Assembly (NCBI GenBank): GCA_045132235.1
Contig: JBGURX010000020.1
Span: 1-64,000 of the forward strand
DNA from: UBA1756 sp045132235
GTDB lineage: Bacteria > Bacteroidota > Bacteroidia > Bacteroidales > WCHB1-69
Direction of reading: 5' to 3'
Length of the DNA stretch: 64,000 bases
Made by a program: the position numbers and the translations under genes. Shown here one piece after another: positions 7,871-15,796 of this stretch. How positions within the stretch are numbered: the first letter of the stretch is position 1; every line of letters starts with the position of its first letter. The notes below the pieces were generated by a model that was given only the letters and a program-made list of their open reading frames with translations, was not told where the DNA came from and made no database searches.

Positions 7871-8764
7871 TCAATACAAGGTGAAGGTGATGGGCAGCTG
7901 GAAATAGGAGCGGCACGGCTGGCCATTGTTCTCCCCGGGCTTCCATTTCGGCATGGCTTTCACCACGCGGATGGCTTCTTCGTCAAGAAAGGAAACGACA
8001 CTTCTCAACACCTTGATACAAGAAATTCTGCCGTCTGTTTCCACCACGAATTCAAGCATCACCACGCCTTGCCAACTACCCTCCCGAGCGTTTGGCGGAT
8101 AATGGCAGTTGGTGGCAAGGAATTCCTTTAATGCAGTCATGCCGCCGGGAAATTCAGCACGGGTTTCAGGAATACGGACAATGGGGGTCTTTATACCCTC
8201 ACAATCATCATCTAAATCATTTTCCTCAGAGTCCGATTCAACCCATTCTTCTGGATCTGTTATAAGAAGTTCTTCCACAGTGTACCAAAGCACTTTCTGC
8301 GTACGCTTATCTATAAGTTTTGTTGTCACTATCATCAAGGTCATTGTTGAATCCTCAATAATCTCTCCCCCCACTTGATAGAAAGGGTGGTCATCCGCAA
8401 CTTTCACATCATAAATGCCGGTCTCTCCGTCATCTCCAAATGCACTTTCATCAATGGTTGTGATAGAATTGGGAATGGTGACAGTTTGCACCTCATAGCA
8501 TCCCACAAATGTCCGTTTCCCGATGGCAGTAACGGGATAACTCTGACCTTTGTAAGTGACTTTCTCTGGAATGACTAAGTCTCCGGTAAAGTCTTCGTCA
8601 TCAGTGTTTTGGAGAGCAACGCCCACCAATGCCACAGTTTTCTGGTCGGCTTGGATTTGATATCTGAGTTCTATCCCAGGGCAGCACATTTGTCCAAAAG
8701 TCTGCGCCTGCGCGCCTATGGCGACGGTGGCCAGCAAAATGAAGAAAAGGAACAGTTTTTTCAT
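7871..8764 (-). CDS. Secreted hybrid: BspA-type leucine-rich repeat plus TonB C-terminal domain
   Basis: The start at 8764 gives a signal peptide (MKKLFLFFILLATVAIGAQAQ) and a 297-residue protein. Residues about 50-120 carry a short BspA-like LRR_5 segment (GDLVIPEKVTYKGQSYPVTAIGKRTF, VQTVTIPNSITTIDESAF). Residues about 200-297 form a TonB_C-like domain (FPGGMTALKEFLATNCHYP ... GVVMLEFVVETDGRISCIKVLRSV, EEAIRVVKAMPKWKPGENNGQPCRSYFQLPITFTL). No transmembrane helix is present, so the domain is not a conventional TonB; periplasmic or outer-surface peptidoglycan/protein binding is plausible. An acidic linker (SDSEENDLDDDCEG) separates the domains. Confidence 0.8.
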   Translation of the reverse strand: MKKLFLFFILLATVAIGAQAQTFGQMCCPGIELRYQIQADQKTVALVGVALQNTDDEDFTGDLVIPEKVTYKGQSYPVTAIGKRTFVGCYEVQTVTIPNSITTIDESAFGDDGETGIYDVKVADDHPFYQVGGEIIEDSTMTLMIVTTKLIDKRTQKVLWYTVEELLITDPEEWVESDSEENDLDDDCEGIKTPIVRIPETRAEFPGGMTALKEFLATNCHYPPNAREGSWQGVVMLEFVVETDGRISCIKVLRSVVSFLDEEAIRVVKAMPKWKPGENNGQPCRSYFQLPITFTLY

Positions 8765-8809
8765 AATGTGGTCTATTACTGGTTTCACAAAATCTGAAAA
8801 ACAACAGTG

Positions 8810-8817
8810 CAAAAATA
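8810..8817 (-). promoter_or_regulatory. -7 promoter box of the LRR/TonB-C gene
   Basis: TATTTTTG on the minus strand, 46 bp upstream of the start at 8764. Confidence 0.55.
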
Positions 8818-8912
8818 CATATTATTTTCTGATTTCCAAATGTTTGTTGTGGTTTTTTGCTTCATTCAGGCAACAAAACAACCGATAATCTGTTTTCTTC
8901 AAAAATATTTTT

Positions 8913-9968
8913 ATGAAAAGAATCCTATCTCTGACGCTGCTCTTGGTGGCAGGCATCCTGTTGGCAAATGCACAAAGCTCTCGAAAAGTGCTATTCATTG
9001 GCAATAGCTACATCTATACCAACGACTTGCCGAACATGATCAAGACGTTGGCCCTTGGCTGCGGCGACACTCTCGACTACAGCCAGAGCACGCCGGGCGG
9101 CTGCACCTTCCAGAACCACCTGTCGAACAGCACCACCATGGGCTATATCAACGCCGGCGGGTGGGACCATGTGGTATTACAGGAGCAGAGCCAGCTGCCG
9201 TCGTTTCCGTACAGCCAAGTGCAGAGCGAATGCTTCCCGTATGCGACACAGCTCTGCGAGGCCATCCGCGGGGCAGCACCGCAGGCAGGGATTGTGTTTT
9301 TTATGACATGGGGGCGCGAGAACGGCGACGCCAGCAACTGCGCCAACTACCCGCCGCTGTGCACCTACGAGGGCATGGACAGTCTGCTCTGTGCCCGCTA
9401 CACCGAGATGGCCGAGCAGAACCATGCCGCGCTATCGCCGGTGGGACGGGTATGGCACCATCTCCGCGACGAGCAGCCCTCGCTGGAGCTGTACAGCTCC
9501 GACGGCAGCCATCCCTCTGTGGCAGGCAGTTACGCCGCGGCGGTCACCTTCTACACCATCCTGTTCCGCAAAAGTCCGGCCTGCATCAGCAACGACCTTT
9601 CCGTTGACCCTGCTGTGGCCCAGCAGATACGGGAGACGGTACAGCAGGTGGTTTACGACAGCTTGGACTACTGGTACCGTTTCGTGGACACCACGCAGGG
9701 TGTTGCGGACGTGGCGGGCGGCGGTGCGCTGCGCGTGTGGCCCAACCCGGCGGGCAGCTATGTGGAGGTAGATTTCGGCGGCGCAGCGATACAGGAAGCG
9801 GTGGAGCTGACGTTGTACGACGGGTTGGGCCGGGCCGTGCGGCGGGTGGCGGTGAGTGAAGTGCCGGCACGCATCGAGTTGACGGGCTGTCCGGCAGGAC
9901 TCTATCTGCTGCGTGCCACGGCGGGCGGCCGTGCGGTAGGAAGCGCGAAGATCGTGCGGGGGGAATAG
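8913..9968 (+). CDS. Secreted SGNH-type hydrolase with T9SS C-terminal sorting domain
   Basis: A signal peptide (residues 1-20, ending LLANAQ) is followed by an SGNH/GDSL-like hydrolase domain. The nucleophile block is VLFIGNSYIYTND (Ser32), the second block is GGWDHVVLQEQSQ, and the catalytic Asp/His block is SDGSHPSVAGSY. Residues about 275-351 form a type IX secretion sorting domain (VWPNPAGSYVEVDF ... LYDGLGRAVRR ... LTGCPAGLYLLRATAGGRAVGSAKIVR). The enzyme is therefore likely exported and anchored on the cell surface by T9SS, acting as an esterase or deacetylase on polysaccharide. The PorT-like gene at 54268 supports an active T9SS in this genome. Confidence 0.85.
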   Translation: MKRILSLTLLLVAGILLANAQSSRKVLFIGNSYIYTNDLPNMIKTLALGCGDTLDYSQSTPGGCTFQNHLSNSTTMGYINAGGWDHVVLQEQSQLPSFPYSQVQSECFPYATQLCEAIRGAAPQAGIVFFMTWGRENGDASNCANYPPLCTYEGMDSLLCARYTEMAEQNHAALSPVGRVWHHLRDEQPSLELYSSDGSHPSVAGSYAAAVTFYTILFRKSPACISNDLSVDPAVAQQIRETVQQVVYDSLDYWYRFVDTTQGVADVAGGGALRVWPNPAGSYVEVDFGGAAIQEAVELTLYDGLGRAVRRVAVSEVPARIELTGCPAGLYLLRATAGGRAVGSAKIVRGE

Positions 9969-10000
9969 CCTTCCATTATCCACCACGCTCATTTTTCAGT

Positions 10001-10019
10001 TTTCAATTCTCAATTTTCA
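10001..10019. repeat. 19-bp dispersed repeat (copy 1)
   Basis: tttcaattctcaattttca, upstream of deoC; its reverse complement lies at 58016-58034. Confidence 0.8.
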
Positions 10020-10029
10020 GTTTTTATCG

Positions 10030-10037
10030 TATCTTTG
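10030..10037 (+). promoter_or_regulatory. -7 promoter box of deoC
   Basis: TATCTTTG, 34 bp upstream of deoC. Confidence 0.6.
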
Positions 10038-10070
10038 CAAACTGAATTCTTGATACTAATATTTTAAATT

Positions 10071-10916
10071 ATGGCATACACAACTCCAAAAACCTATCCT
10101 TATACGGATGAACAGATTCAGGCCAGACTTGCCGAATACCAGAACGGCAATCTGCGCTATTTCGACTTTCCGAAAGCCTATCGTTTCATTCTGAGTGTCA
10201 TCGACCTCACCACGCTGGAGGGCTCCGACAATGCCGCCCGCGTGCAACAGCTGTGCGAGAAGGCGATAGCTTTCCGCGACGATGCCAATGGCATTCCGTC
10301 AACGGCCGCCGTGTGCGTCTATCCGCCCTTTGCGGCGCAGGCCAAATCCATTTTGAAAGACACTGACATTCACGTGGCTTGTGTGGCAGGCGCTTTCCCC
10401 GCCGGACAGTCGCCCATCGAAATCAAGATAGCCGAAGTGGCCTATGCGGTGGCACAGGGCGCCGATGAAATCGACATGGTGATTTCGCGCGGCAAGTTCC
10501 TCGAAGGCGACTACCAGACCGTGTATGACGAGATCGCCGCCATCAAGGCCGCCTGCGGGCACGCCCACCTGAAGGTGATTCTCGAGACCGGCGAGCTGGG
10601 CAGCGCTGACAATATATATAAAGCCTCCCAGATTGCCATCGCCGCCGGTGCCGACTTCATCAAAACCTCCACGGGCAAAATCAAGGTCAATGCCACGCCC
10701 GAGTCGTTCCTCGTGATGCTCGACGCCATCAAGGACCACTATGAGGCAACCGGAAAGATGGTCGGCATGAAACCCGCCGGCGGCATCGCCGACGCTCCCA
10801 CCGCCATCGCCTTTCTGAAAATTCTGGAAAATGTGCTGGGCGAAAAATGGCTCTCCAACCGCTATTTCAGGATAGGCGCAAGCCGCCTCGCAGACAAGAT
10901 TAGAGCGGAAATTTAA
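10071..10916 (+). CDS. deoC: Deoxyribose-phosphate aldolase
   Basis: DeoC cleaves 2-deoxyribose 5-phosphate into glyceraldehyde 3-phosphate and acetaldehyde in deoxynucleoside catabolism. The 281-residue TIM barrel has the Schiff-base lysine in GADFIKTSTGKIKVNATPE, the proton-relay aspartate/lysine blocks (SVIDLTTLEG, GADEIDMVISRGKFLEGDY) and the phosphate-binding MKPAGGIADAPTA. It is the longer Bacteroidetes form, with an N-terminal extension of about 30 residues before the first barrel strand. Confidence 0.95.
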   Translation: MAYTTPKTYPYTDEQIQARLAEYQNGNLRYFDFPKAYRFILSVIDLTTLEGSDNAARVQQLCEKAIAFRDDANGIPSTAAVCVYPPFAAQAKSILKDTDIHVACVAGAFPAGQSPIEIKIAEVAYAVAQGADEIDMVISRGKFLEGDYQTVYDEIAAIKAACGHAHLKVILETGELGSADNIYKASQIAIAAGADFIKTSTGKIKVNATPESFLVMLDAIKDHYEATGKMVGMKPAGGIADAPTAIAFLKILENVLGEKWLSNRYFRIGASRLADKIRAEI

Positions 10917-10967
10917 TTTTTTTTCAAAAATTTTCTAAATAGATGATTTAGAATAAAATAAAAGTTG

Positions 10968-10975
10968 TATTTTTG
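10968..10975 (+). promoter_or_regulatory. -7 promoter box of the HU gene
   Basis: TATTTTTG, 63 bp upstream of the HU start. The long AT-rich leader may carry translational signals. Confidence 0.6.
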
Positions 10976-11038
10976 CACGCTTAAAAATCAGACCTATAAA
11001 CCATTACATTTTATAACCAATTTTAATACATTTCAATT

Positions 11039-11314
11039 ATGACTAAAGCAGAAATCGTAAACGAAATCGCCAACAAGACCAACCTTGACAAGAGCACTGT
11101 TCAGGCTGTAGTAGAAAAATTTATGGATACCGTTAAGATGTCTCTGTCCAACGACGAACCCGTCTATCTGAGAGGCTTCGGTAGCTTCATCATCAAAGAG
11201 CGCGCCCAGAAGACCGCCCGCAATATCTCCAAAGGCACTACCATCACTATCCCCGCTCACAAGATCCCCGCATTCAAACCCTGCAAGACTTTCTCCAACT
11301 CCGTAAAGAAATAA
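11039..11314 (+). CDS. HU/IHF-family histone-like DNA-binding protein
   Basis: At 91 residues this has the full length of HU. The pattern is standard: MTKAEIVNEIANKTNLDKSTVQAVVEKFMDTV (helical dimerisation half) and LRGFGSFIIKERAQKTARNISKGTTITIPAHKIPAFKP (beta arm, with Pro at the DNA-intercalating tip region). It compacts the nucleoid as a dimer. It is followed at 28 bp by the tiny basic ribosome-associated ORF, then a strong terminator. Confidence 0.95.
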   Translation: MTKAEIVNEIANKTNLDKSTVQAVVEKFMDTVKMSLSNDEPVYLRGFGSFIIKERAQKTARNISKGTTITIPAHKIPAFKPCKTFSNSVKK

Positions 11315-11342
11315 TTTTTCATAACCTTAAATAATCACTACT

Positions 11343-11432
11343 ATGCCTAGCGGTAAAAAAAGAAAAAGACACAAGATGTCTACCCACAAGCGTAAAAAAC
11401 GCCTCAGAAAGAACAGACACAAGAAGAAATAA
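11343..11432 (+). CDS. Tiny basic AURKAIP1/COX24-like ribosome-associated protein
   Basis: This 29-codon ORF encodes an extremely basic peptide (MPSGKKRKRHKMSTHKRKK followed by RLRKNRHKKK; 20 of 29 residues are Lys, Arg or His). The sequence is a recognised, highly conserved short Bacteroidetes protein annotated as AURKAIP1/COX24-domain, the family of mitochondrial small-subunit protein mS38. The motif KRKRHKMxTHKRKKRLRKNR is the family core. I infer a ribosome-bound role. It lies between the HU gene and rng, ends before a strong terminator, and is easily missed by gene callers because of its size. Confidence 0.88.
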   Translation: MPSGKKRKRHKMSTHKRKKRLRKNRHKKK

Positions 11433-11454
11433 TGCTTCTTGTGTAACCTTACAG

Positions 11455-11496
11455 AAACTAAATTGCAGTCCGAATCGACTGCAATTTAGTTTTTTC
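11455..11496 (+). terminator. Strong terminator after the HU / small basic protein pair
   Basis: A 16-bp perfect stem (11455-11470 with 11477-11492) with a 6-nt loop ends in a T run. Confidence 0.9.
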
Positions 11497-11520
11497 TATT
11501 TATTCTCCTAAATCTATTCT

Positions 11521-13116
11521 ATGGCTGAACTAACGAAAGAATTAATCATCACCACCCATCCGGGTGAAGTGCAGATCGCGCTTCTTGAAAACAAGCGTCT
11601 GGTCGAGCTTCATCAGGAAAAAGCCACTGAGCAGTTCAGTGTCGGGAACATCTACGTGGGGAAGGTGCGCAAAATCATGCCGGGGCTCAACGCCGCATTC
11701 GTCAACATCGGCTGCGACAAAGATGCCTTCCTCCATTACCTTGACATCGGCCCCAACACCCTTACCCTTAACGAATTTGTGAAAGGCGTCATCGCCGGCG
11801 GCAAACGCTCGCTCGGCGCTGTCACCCGCCAGCCCGCACTCGAAAAGTCGGGCAAAATCAGCGATGTGCTCTCCACCGGACAGCCGGTGCTGGTGCAGAT
11901 TGCCAAAGAGTGCATCTCCACCAAGGGTCCCCGCATCACCACCGAGATATCTTTCGCCGGACGCTACTCCGTTCTGGTGCCCTACGGCGATAAAGTATTT
12001 GTGTCTCAGAAGATTAAAGCCTCCGCCGAACGCAAACGCCTCCGCCAGATTCTGTCGGGCTTCAAGCCGCGCAACTTCGGCGTCATCGTGCGTACCGTCG
12101 CCGAAGGCAAGACCGCCGAAGACCTCGAGAAAGACATCAACCAGCTGGTCAAAAAATGGCAGGCCATGATCGAGAAGCTGGTCGGCGCCGTGCCACCTGT
12201 CAAAGTGGCCTCCGAACTCGACCGCACCTCCTCGCTCATCCGCGACATCGTCAACGACTCCTTCCACGCCATCCATGTTGACAACAAGGACCTCTATGAT
12301 GAGGTCAAGAATTATATGCACTCCTTCTCCGATGGGAAGGACATCCCCGACATTGTCAAGTTCTATAAGGACAAAACGCCCATTTTCGAGCATTTCAATG
12401 TCGCCAAACAGATCAAATCCTCCTTCGGGAAGGTGGTCACCATCAAAAACGGCATCTACCTCGTCATCGAGCAGACCGAAGCGCTGTGCGTCATCGATGT
12501 CAACAGCGGCAACCGCGTGAAATCCTCCAACTCACAGGAGGAAAACGCACTGCAGGTCAATCTTGCCGCCGCAGAGGAGATCGCCCGCCAGATGCGCCTC
12601 CGCGATATCGGCGGCATCATCGTGGTCGATTTCATCGACATGGCCACCGCCGCCAACCGCACCCAGCTCTACAAGCACATGAGTGAGCTGATGACCGCCG
12701 ACCGCGCCCGCCATACCGTACTGCCCCTCAGCAAGTTCGGACTGATGCAGATCACGCGCCAGCGCATCCGCCCCGTCACCACCATCGACATCCTCGAACG
12801 CTGTCCCGTGTGCCAGGGTACCGGCAAAATCAAACCGGCCATCCTCATCGAAGAGAACCTTGAGAATGTCATCGACTTCCTCTTCCAAGAGCAGCGCGAA
12901 CGCAAGATCACCATCGACCTGCACCCGATTTTGTATGCCTATTTTACTAAAGGATTGATCAGCAAGCAGGTGAAGTGGTATTTTAAATACAAGAAGTGGA
13001 TTCGCCTGCGCCAGAACCCCGACTGCCACATGCTGCAGTACAAGTTCTACAATCAGGATATGGAGGAGATTGTGCTGTGGGACACGCAGCCGAAAACGAA
13101 TAAAAACGACAATTAG
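11521..13116 (+). CDS. rng: Ribonuclease E/G family endoribonuclease
   Basis: This is a single-strand-specific, 5'-end-sensing endoribonuclease for rRNA maturation and mRNA decay. The 531 residues contain an S1 domain (VGNIYVGKVRKIMPGLNAAFVNIG, about residues 42-65) and the two catalytic Mg-binding aspartates in CVIDVNSGN and GGIIVVDFIDM. A zinc-link motif, CPVCQGTG, is present where RNase E has CPRCSGTG, followed by the small domain. There is no long unstructured RNase E C-terminal scaffold, so it resembles RNase G in architecture. surE follows after 6 bp. Confidence 0.95.
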   Translation: MAELTKELIITTHPGEVQIALLENKRLVELHQEKATEQFSVGNIYVGKVRKIMPGLNAAFVNIGCDKDAFLHYLDIGPNTLTLNEFVKGVIAGGKRSLGAVTRQPALEKSGKISDVLSTGQPVLVQIAKECISTKGPRITTEISFAGRYSVLVPYGDKVFVSQKIKASAERKRLRQILSGFKPRNFGVIVRTVAEGKTAEDLEKDINQLVKKWQAMIEKLVGAVPPVKVASELDRTSSLIRDIVNDSFHAIHVDNKDLYDEVKNYMHSFSDGKDIPDIVKFYKDKTPIFEHFNVAKQIKSSFGKVVTIKNGIYLVIEQTEALCVIDVNSGNRVKSSNSQEENALQVNLAAAEEIARQMRLRDIGGIIVVDFIDMATAANRTQLYKHMSELMTADRARHTVLPLSKFGLMQITRQRIRPVTTIDILERCPVCQGTGKIKPAILIEENLENVIDFLFQEQRERKITIDLHPILYAYFTKGLISKQVKWYFKYKKWIRLRQNPDCHMLQYKFYNQDMEEIVLWDTQPKTNKNDN

Positions 13117-13122
13117 CGGGTT

Positions 13123-13884
13123 ATGATTCTCATTACCAACGACGATGGTTACGCCTCCAAAGGCCTCCACGCCCTTGTGGCGGTTGCCAAGGAATTTGGG
13201 AAGGTGGCAGTGGTGACCCCCGACGGTCCCCGCTCCGCCACCAGTCACGCCATTACCATGAACACCCCGCTCCGACTCCACCATTACCATACCGACGACG
13301 ATGGGACCCGCTATTTCCGCACTAACGGCACTCCCTGCGACTGCGTGAAACTCGGACTCCGCGTTGTGCTGAAAGACCAGCCGGTGGACATGGTGCTCTC
13401 TGGCATCAACCACGGCTCCAACTCCTCCGTCAGCCTGCTCTATTCCGGCACGATGGGAGCCGCCATGGAAGCCAGCCTCGCCCGCGTGCCCGCTATCGGT
13501 TTCTCGTTGCTTGACTACTCTCCCGATGCGGACTTCTCCGCCGCCAGTCACTATGTAAGGGCTATTCTGCAAGAGATGTTGCGACGGCCTTTTGCCGATG
13601 ATACATCGCTGAATGTCAACATCCCCAACCTGCCGCTTGAGGCCATTAAGGGCATCAAGGTGACGCGGCAGGCCAAAGGCTACTGGCAGGAGGAGCTGGA
13701 TGAGTGTATAGACCCTTACGGCGGCACCTACTATTGGCTTGCCGGCCGCCTCATCATCACCGACGATGGCGACGATACCTGCGAGTGGGCGCTCCATCAC
13801 GGCTATGTCTCTGTACAACCCGTGCAGAATGACTTCACCCACCATCAAATCATCCCTCAGCTTAAATTTTTGGAAGAAATATGA
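13123..13884 (+). CDS. surE: 5'/3'-nucleotidase SurE
   Basis: SurE is a metal-dependent phosphatase of nucleoside 5'- and 3'-monophosphates. The signature blocks are all present: ILITNDDGYAS (metal-binding Asp pair), TPDGPRSATSHAIT, NGTPCDCVKLGL and LSGINHGSNSS. At 253 residues it has family length. It is translationally linked to the next gene by a 4-bp ATGA overlap and to rng by 6 bp, so the three probably form an operon. Confidence 0.96.
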   Translation: MILITNDDGYASKGLHALVAVAKEFGKVAVVTPDGPRSATSHAITMNTPLRLHHYHTDDDGTRYFRTNGTPCDCVKLGLRVVLKDQPVDMVLSGINHGSNSSVSLLYSGTMGAAMEASLARVPAIGFSLLDYSPDADFSAASHYVRAILQEMLRRPFADDTSLNVNIPNLPLEAIKGIKVTRQAKGYWQEELDECIDPYGGTYYWLAGRLIITDDGDDTCEWALHHGYVSVQPVQNDFTHHQIIPQLKFLEEI

Positions 13885-14198
13885 AAAAGTTAATTGAAAA
13901 ACTGCGTCGCGACTCTTGGGGAATGGGCATTTTCCTCGGCACCGTCGTGCCCGCCCTCACCTTTGGTGTGCTGCTGGGACTTTTTGCCGCCGCCCTCGCC
14001 GCCGCCCCCCGCACCGAAGCCCGCGATGTCTTCGACATCAACACCATCTGTAAAATCGTGCTGCTCAGTATGGTACCCAGCGTCTTCGTGATGCGCCACT
14101 ACCTGCTGAAACTGAAATACGACTATACCGGACGCGGCATTCTCCTGATGACCTTCATCATCGCCGTCATCTTTACCATACTCAACTTCGTGTTCTAA
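13881..14198 (+). CDS. Small three-helix membrane protein, unknown function
   Basis: The 105-residue product has three hydrophobic segments (about residues 16-42, 56-72 and 82-104) separated by short charged loops. It overlaps the end of surE by 4 bp, which suggests translational coupling. Similar short membrane proteins are often found beside surE or lpxB in Bacteroidetes, but I do not recognise a named domain. An N-terminal amphipathic stretch (MKKLIEKLRRDSWG) precedes the first helix. Confidence 0.65.
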   Translation: MKKLIEKLRRDSWGMGIFLGTVVPALTFGVLLGLFAAALAAAPRTEARDVFDINTICKIVLLSMVPSVFVMRHYLLKLKYDYTGRGILLMTFIIAVIFTILNFVF

Positions 14199-14200
14199 AT

Positions 14201-14782
14201 CTATTTTTGGAACCCCTGCATAATCTCCTCCGCCGACTTCTCATAGCCGCCGGCTTGCAAGTACGCAGCAATGTTTTTCGCTAACTCCGTGTCAGGAAAT
14301 CTTTCCACCAAGTTGCGATAGGTCTTCGCAGCCTCTTCCCTCTTTCCCAAATTCTCATAAATCTGCGCCTTATAATAATAGGCATAGATAAGGTTTTGAT
14401 AGTCAGGGTAATTCTGACGCAGCTTTTCCAAAATATTGATAGCCTCTTCCGCCTGTTGTGTCCGCTGCTGTTCGTTGGCATTGCTGAACGCCACCTGCAT
14501 CTGCATGACACCGGCATAGAGCAGGAAATGCGGACTGAGTGTGTCAGAAGGAACGCTCTTCGCATATTCAACAGCCTCATCCACAAATTGTTGCATCTTC
14601 TTTCGGTCCATACTGCCCACGCGTGTCAAAGAATCCACCTCTTTGTATAACGAAATGATTTCCTGCGAATTAAGTACTTGCACGGGTTGCGGTTCCGTTT
14701 GGCTTTCAGGAGTTGCAGGCTCTGAGTGGCAGCTGACAAGCAACATCGCGATGCTGGCGAGTAAAAGAAGCTTTTTTTTCAT
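14201..14782 (-). CDS. TPR lipoprotein
   Basis: The start at 14782 gives a lipobox signal (MKKKLLLLASIAMLLVSC) and a 193-residue lipoprotein. Tetratricopeptide-like helices occupy about residues 85-180 (AEEAINILEKLRQNYPDYQNLIYAYYYKAQIYENLGKREEAAKTYRNLVERFPDTELAKNIAAYL). It lies 22 bp downstream of def on the same strand. It resembles BamD/YfgM-type scaffold lipoproteins only in general architecture; the function is unknown. Confidence 0.75.
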   Translation of the reverse strand: MKKKLLLLASIAMLLVSCHSEPATPESQTEPQPVQVLNSQEIISLYKEVDSLTRVGSMDRKKMQQFVDEAVEYAKSVPSDTLSPHFLLYAGVMQMQVAFSNANEQQRTQQAEEAINILEKLRQNYPDYQNLIYAYYYKAQIYENLGKREEAAKTYRNLVERFPDTELAKNIAAYLQAGGYEKSAEEIMQGFQK

Positions 14783-14804
14783 CTTGGAGATTATGAATAG
14801 GCTG

Positions 14805-15356
14805 TTATTTGCGGGCAGTTTTGTAGCTCGGACGCACTTTTCCGCCGGCAATGTCGGTGAGCTTGCGCTTGATAATCATTTTTTTAAGGTTGGAAAGATG
14901 ATCGGTAAACACCTGTCCTTCAATATGATCGTACTCATGCTGGATGATACGCGCAACACAGCCCGAAATGGTCTCGTGCTTCTCCTCCAAATCCTCTGTA
15001 AGATAGGTGATCTCAATGGAAGTGGGACGATAAACATCCTCGTGGATGTCGGGCAGACTCAGACAGCCTTCGTTAAAAGGCTCCTCTTCGCCAAAACGCT
15101 TGGTGATGACGGGATTGATGAAGGCTAATTTGCGGATTTCCTCGTTGGGATAACTCTCTTTGAAAGGAGCGGAATCGATGACAAAAATGCGCAGCGACTT
15201 GCCCACCTGCGGACCGGCAAGTCCCACACCATTAGCGTTATACATCGTTTCAAACATGTCGGAAACCAGCTGCTTGAGCTCCTCTTTTCCCATTTCTACG
15301 TCAACGGCCTGTTTTCTCAAAACGGGCTGTCCATAAAGATAAATCGGTAATATCAT
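14805..15356 (-). CDS. def: Peptide deformylase
   Basis: Def removes the formyl group from nascent N-terminal methionine. The three canonical motifs are present: GVGLAGPQVG, EGCLSLP (metal-binding Cys) and QHEYDHIEG (HExxH zinc/iron site with Tyr in place of the usual Phe). It is 183 residues long. It overlaps ruvX by 4 bp (ATGA), so the two are probably co-translated. Confidence 0.96.
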   Translation of the reverse strand: MILPIYLYGQPVLRKQAVDVEMGKEELKQLVSDMFETMYNANGVGLAGPQVGKSLRIFVIDSAPFKESYPNEEIRKLAFINPVITKRFGEEEPFNEGCLSLPDIHEDVYRPTSIEITYLTEDLEEKHETISGCVARIIQHEYDHIEGQVFTDHLSNLKKMIIKRKLTDIAGGKVRPSYKTARK

Positions 15357-15796
15357 GGTTCTAAATTATTTCTACTGTTCTCAATTTCAATCTGTTGCAA
15401 ATAAGTTTGCAGGATAATAGTGGCGCTGATGGTATCCACCAAAGCCTTGTTCTGCCTCTCTTTTTTCTTTAATCCTGAATCAATCATCGTTTGGAAGGCC
15501 ATCCGCGAGGTGAAACGCTCGTCCATGCGGGCAATGGGAATATCAGGGAAACTCTTCTTCACGCGGTTCACAAACGGTTCTATGTAGCGGGTGGAGTCGG
15601 AAGGCTCGTTCTTCAAAGTTTTGGGTTCGCCAATGACGATGATGTCAACTTTTTCTTTTTCAATGTATTGCTTAAGATAGTCGAAGGCTTGGCTGACGTG
15701 TACGGTCTCCAACGGGTGCGCGCAGATGCGCAACTCATCGGTGGCCGCGAAGCCCACCCGTTTCTGTCCGTAGTCAATGGCGACAATCCTTCCCAT
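15353..15796 (-). CDS. ruvX: Putative Holliday junction resolvase / pre-16S rRNA nuclease RuvX (YqgF)
   Basis: A 147-residue RNase H-fold protein begins MGRIVAIDYGQKRVGFAATD, with the catalytic Asp in AIDYG. It continues with VIGEPKTLKN, RMDERFTSRMA and the final acidic block ALVDTISATIILQTYL. In E. coli YqgF matures the 16S rRNA 5' end. It sits in a tight nitroreductase-ruvX-def-TPR run, with a 1-bp junction upstream and a 4-bp overlap downstream. Confidence 0.92.
   Translation of the reverse strand: MGRIVAIDYGQKRVGFAATDELRICAHPLETVHVSQAFDYLKQYIEKEKVDIIVIGEPKTLKNEPSDSTRYIEPFVNRVKKSFPDIPIARMDERFTSRMAFQTMIDSGLKKKERQNKALVDTISATIILQTYLQQIEIENSRNNLEP

Noticed and set aside
12532..13848. 438-codon open frame opposite rng and surE
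   Set aside because: Antisense to two well-defined genes and spanning their junction; no domain and no -7 box.
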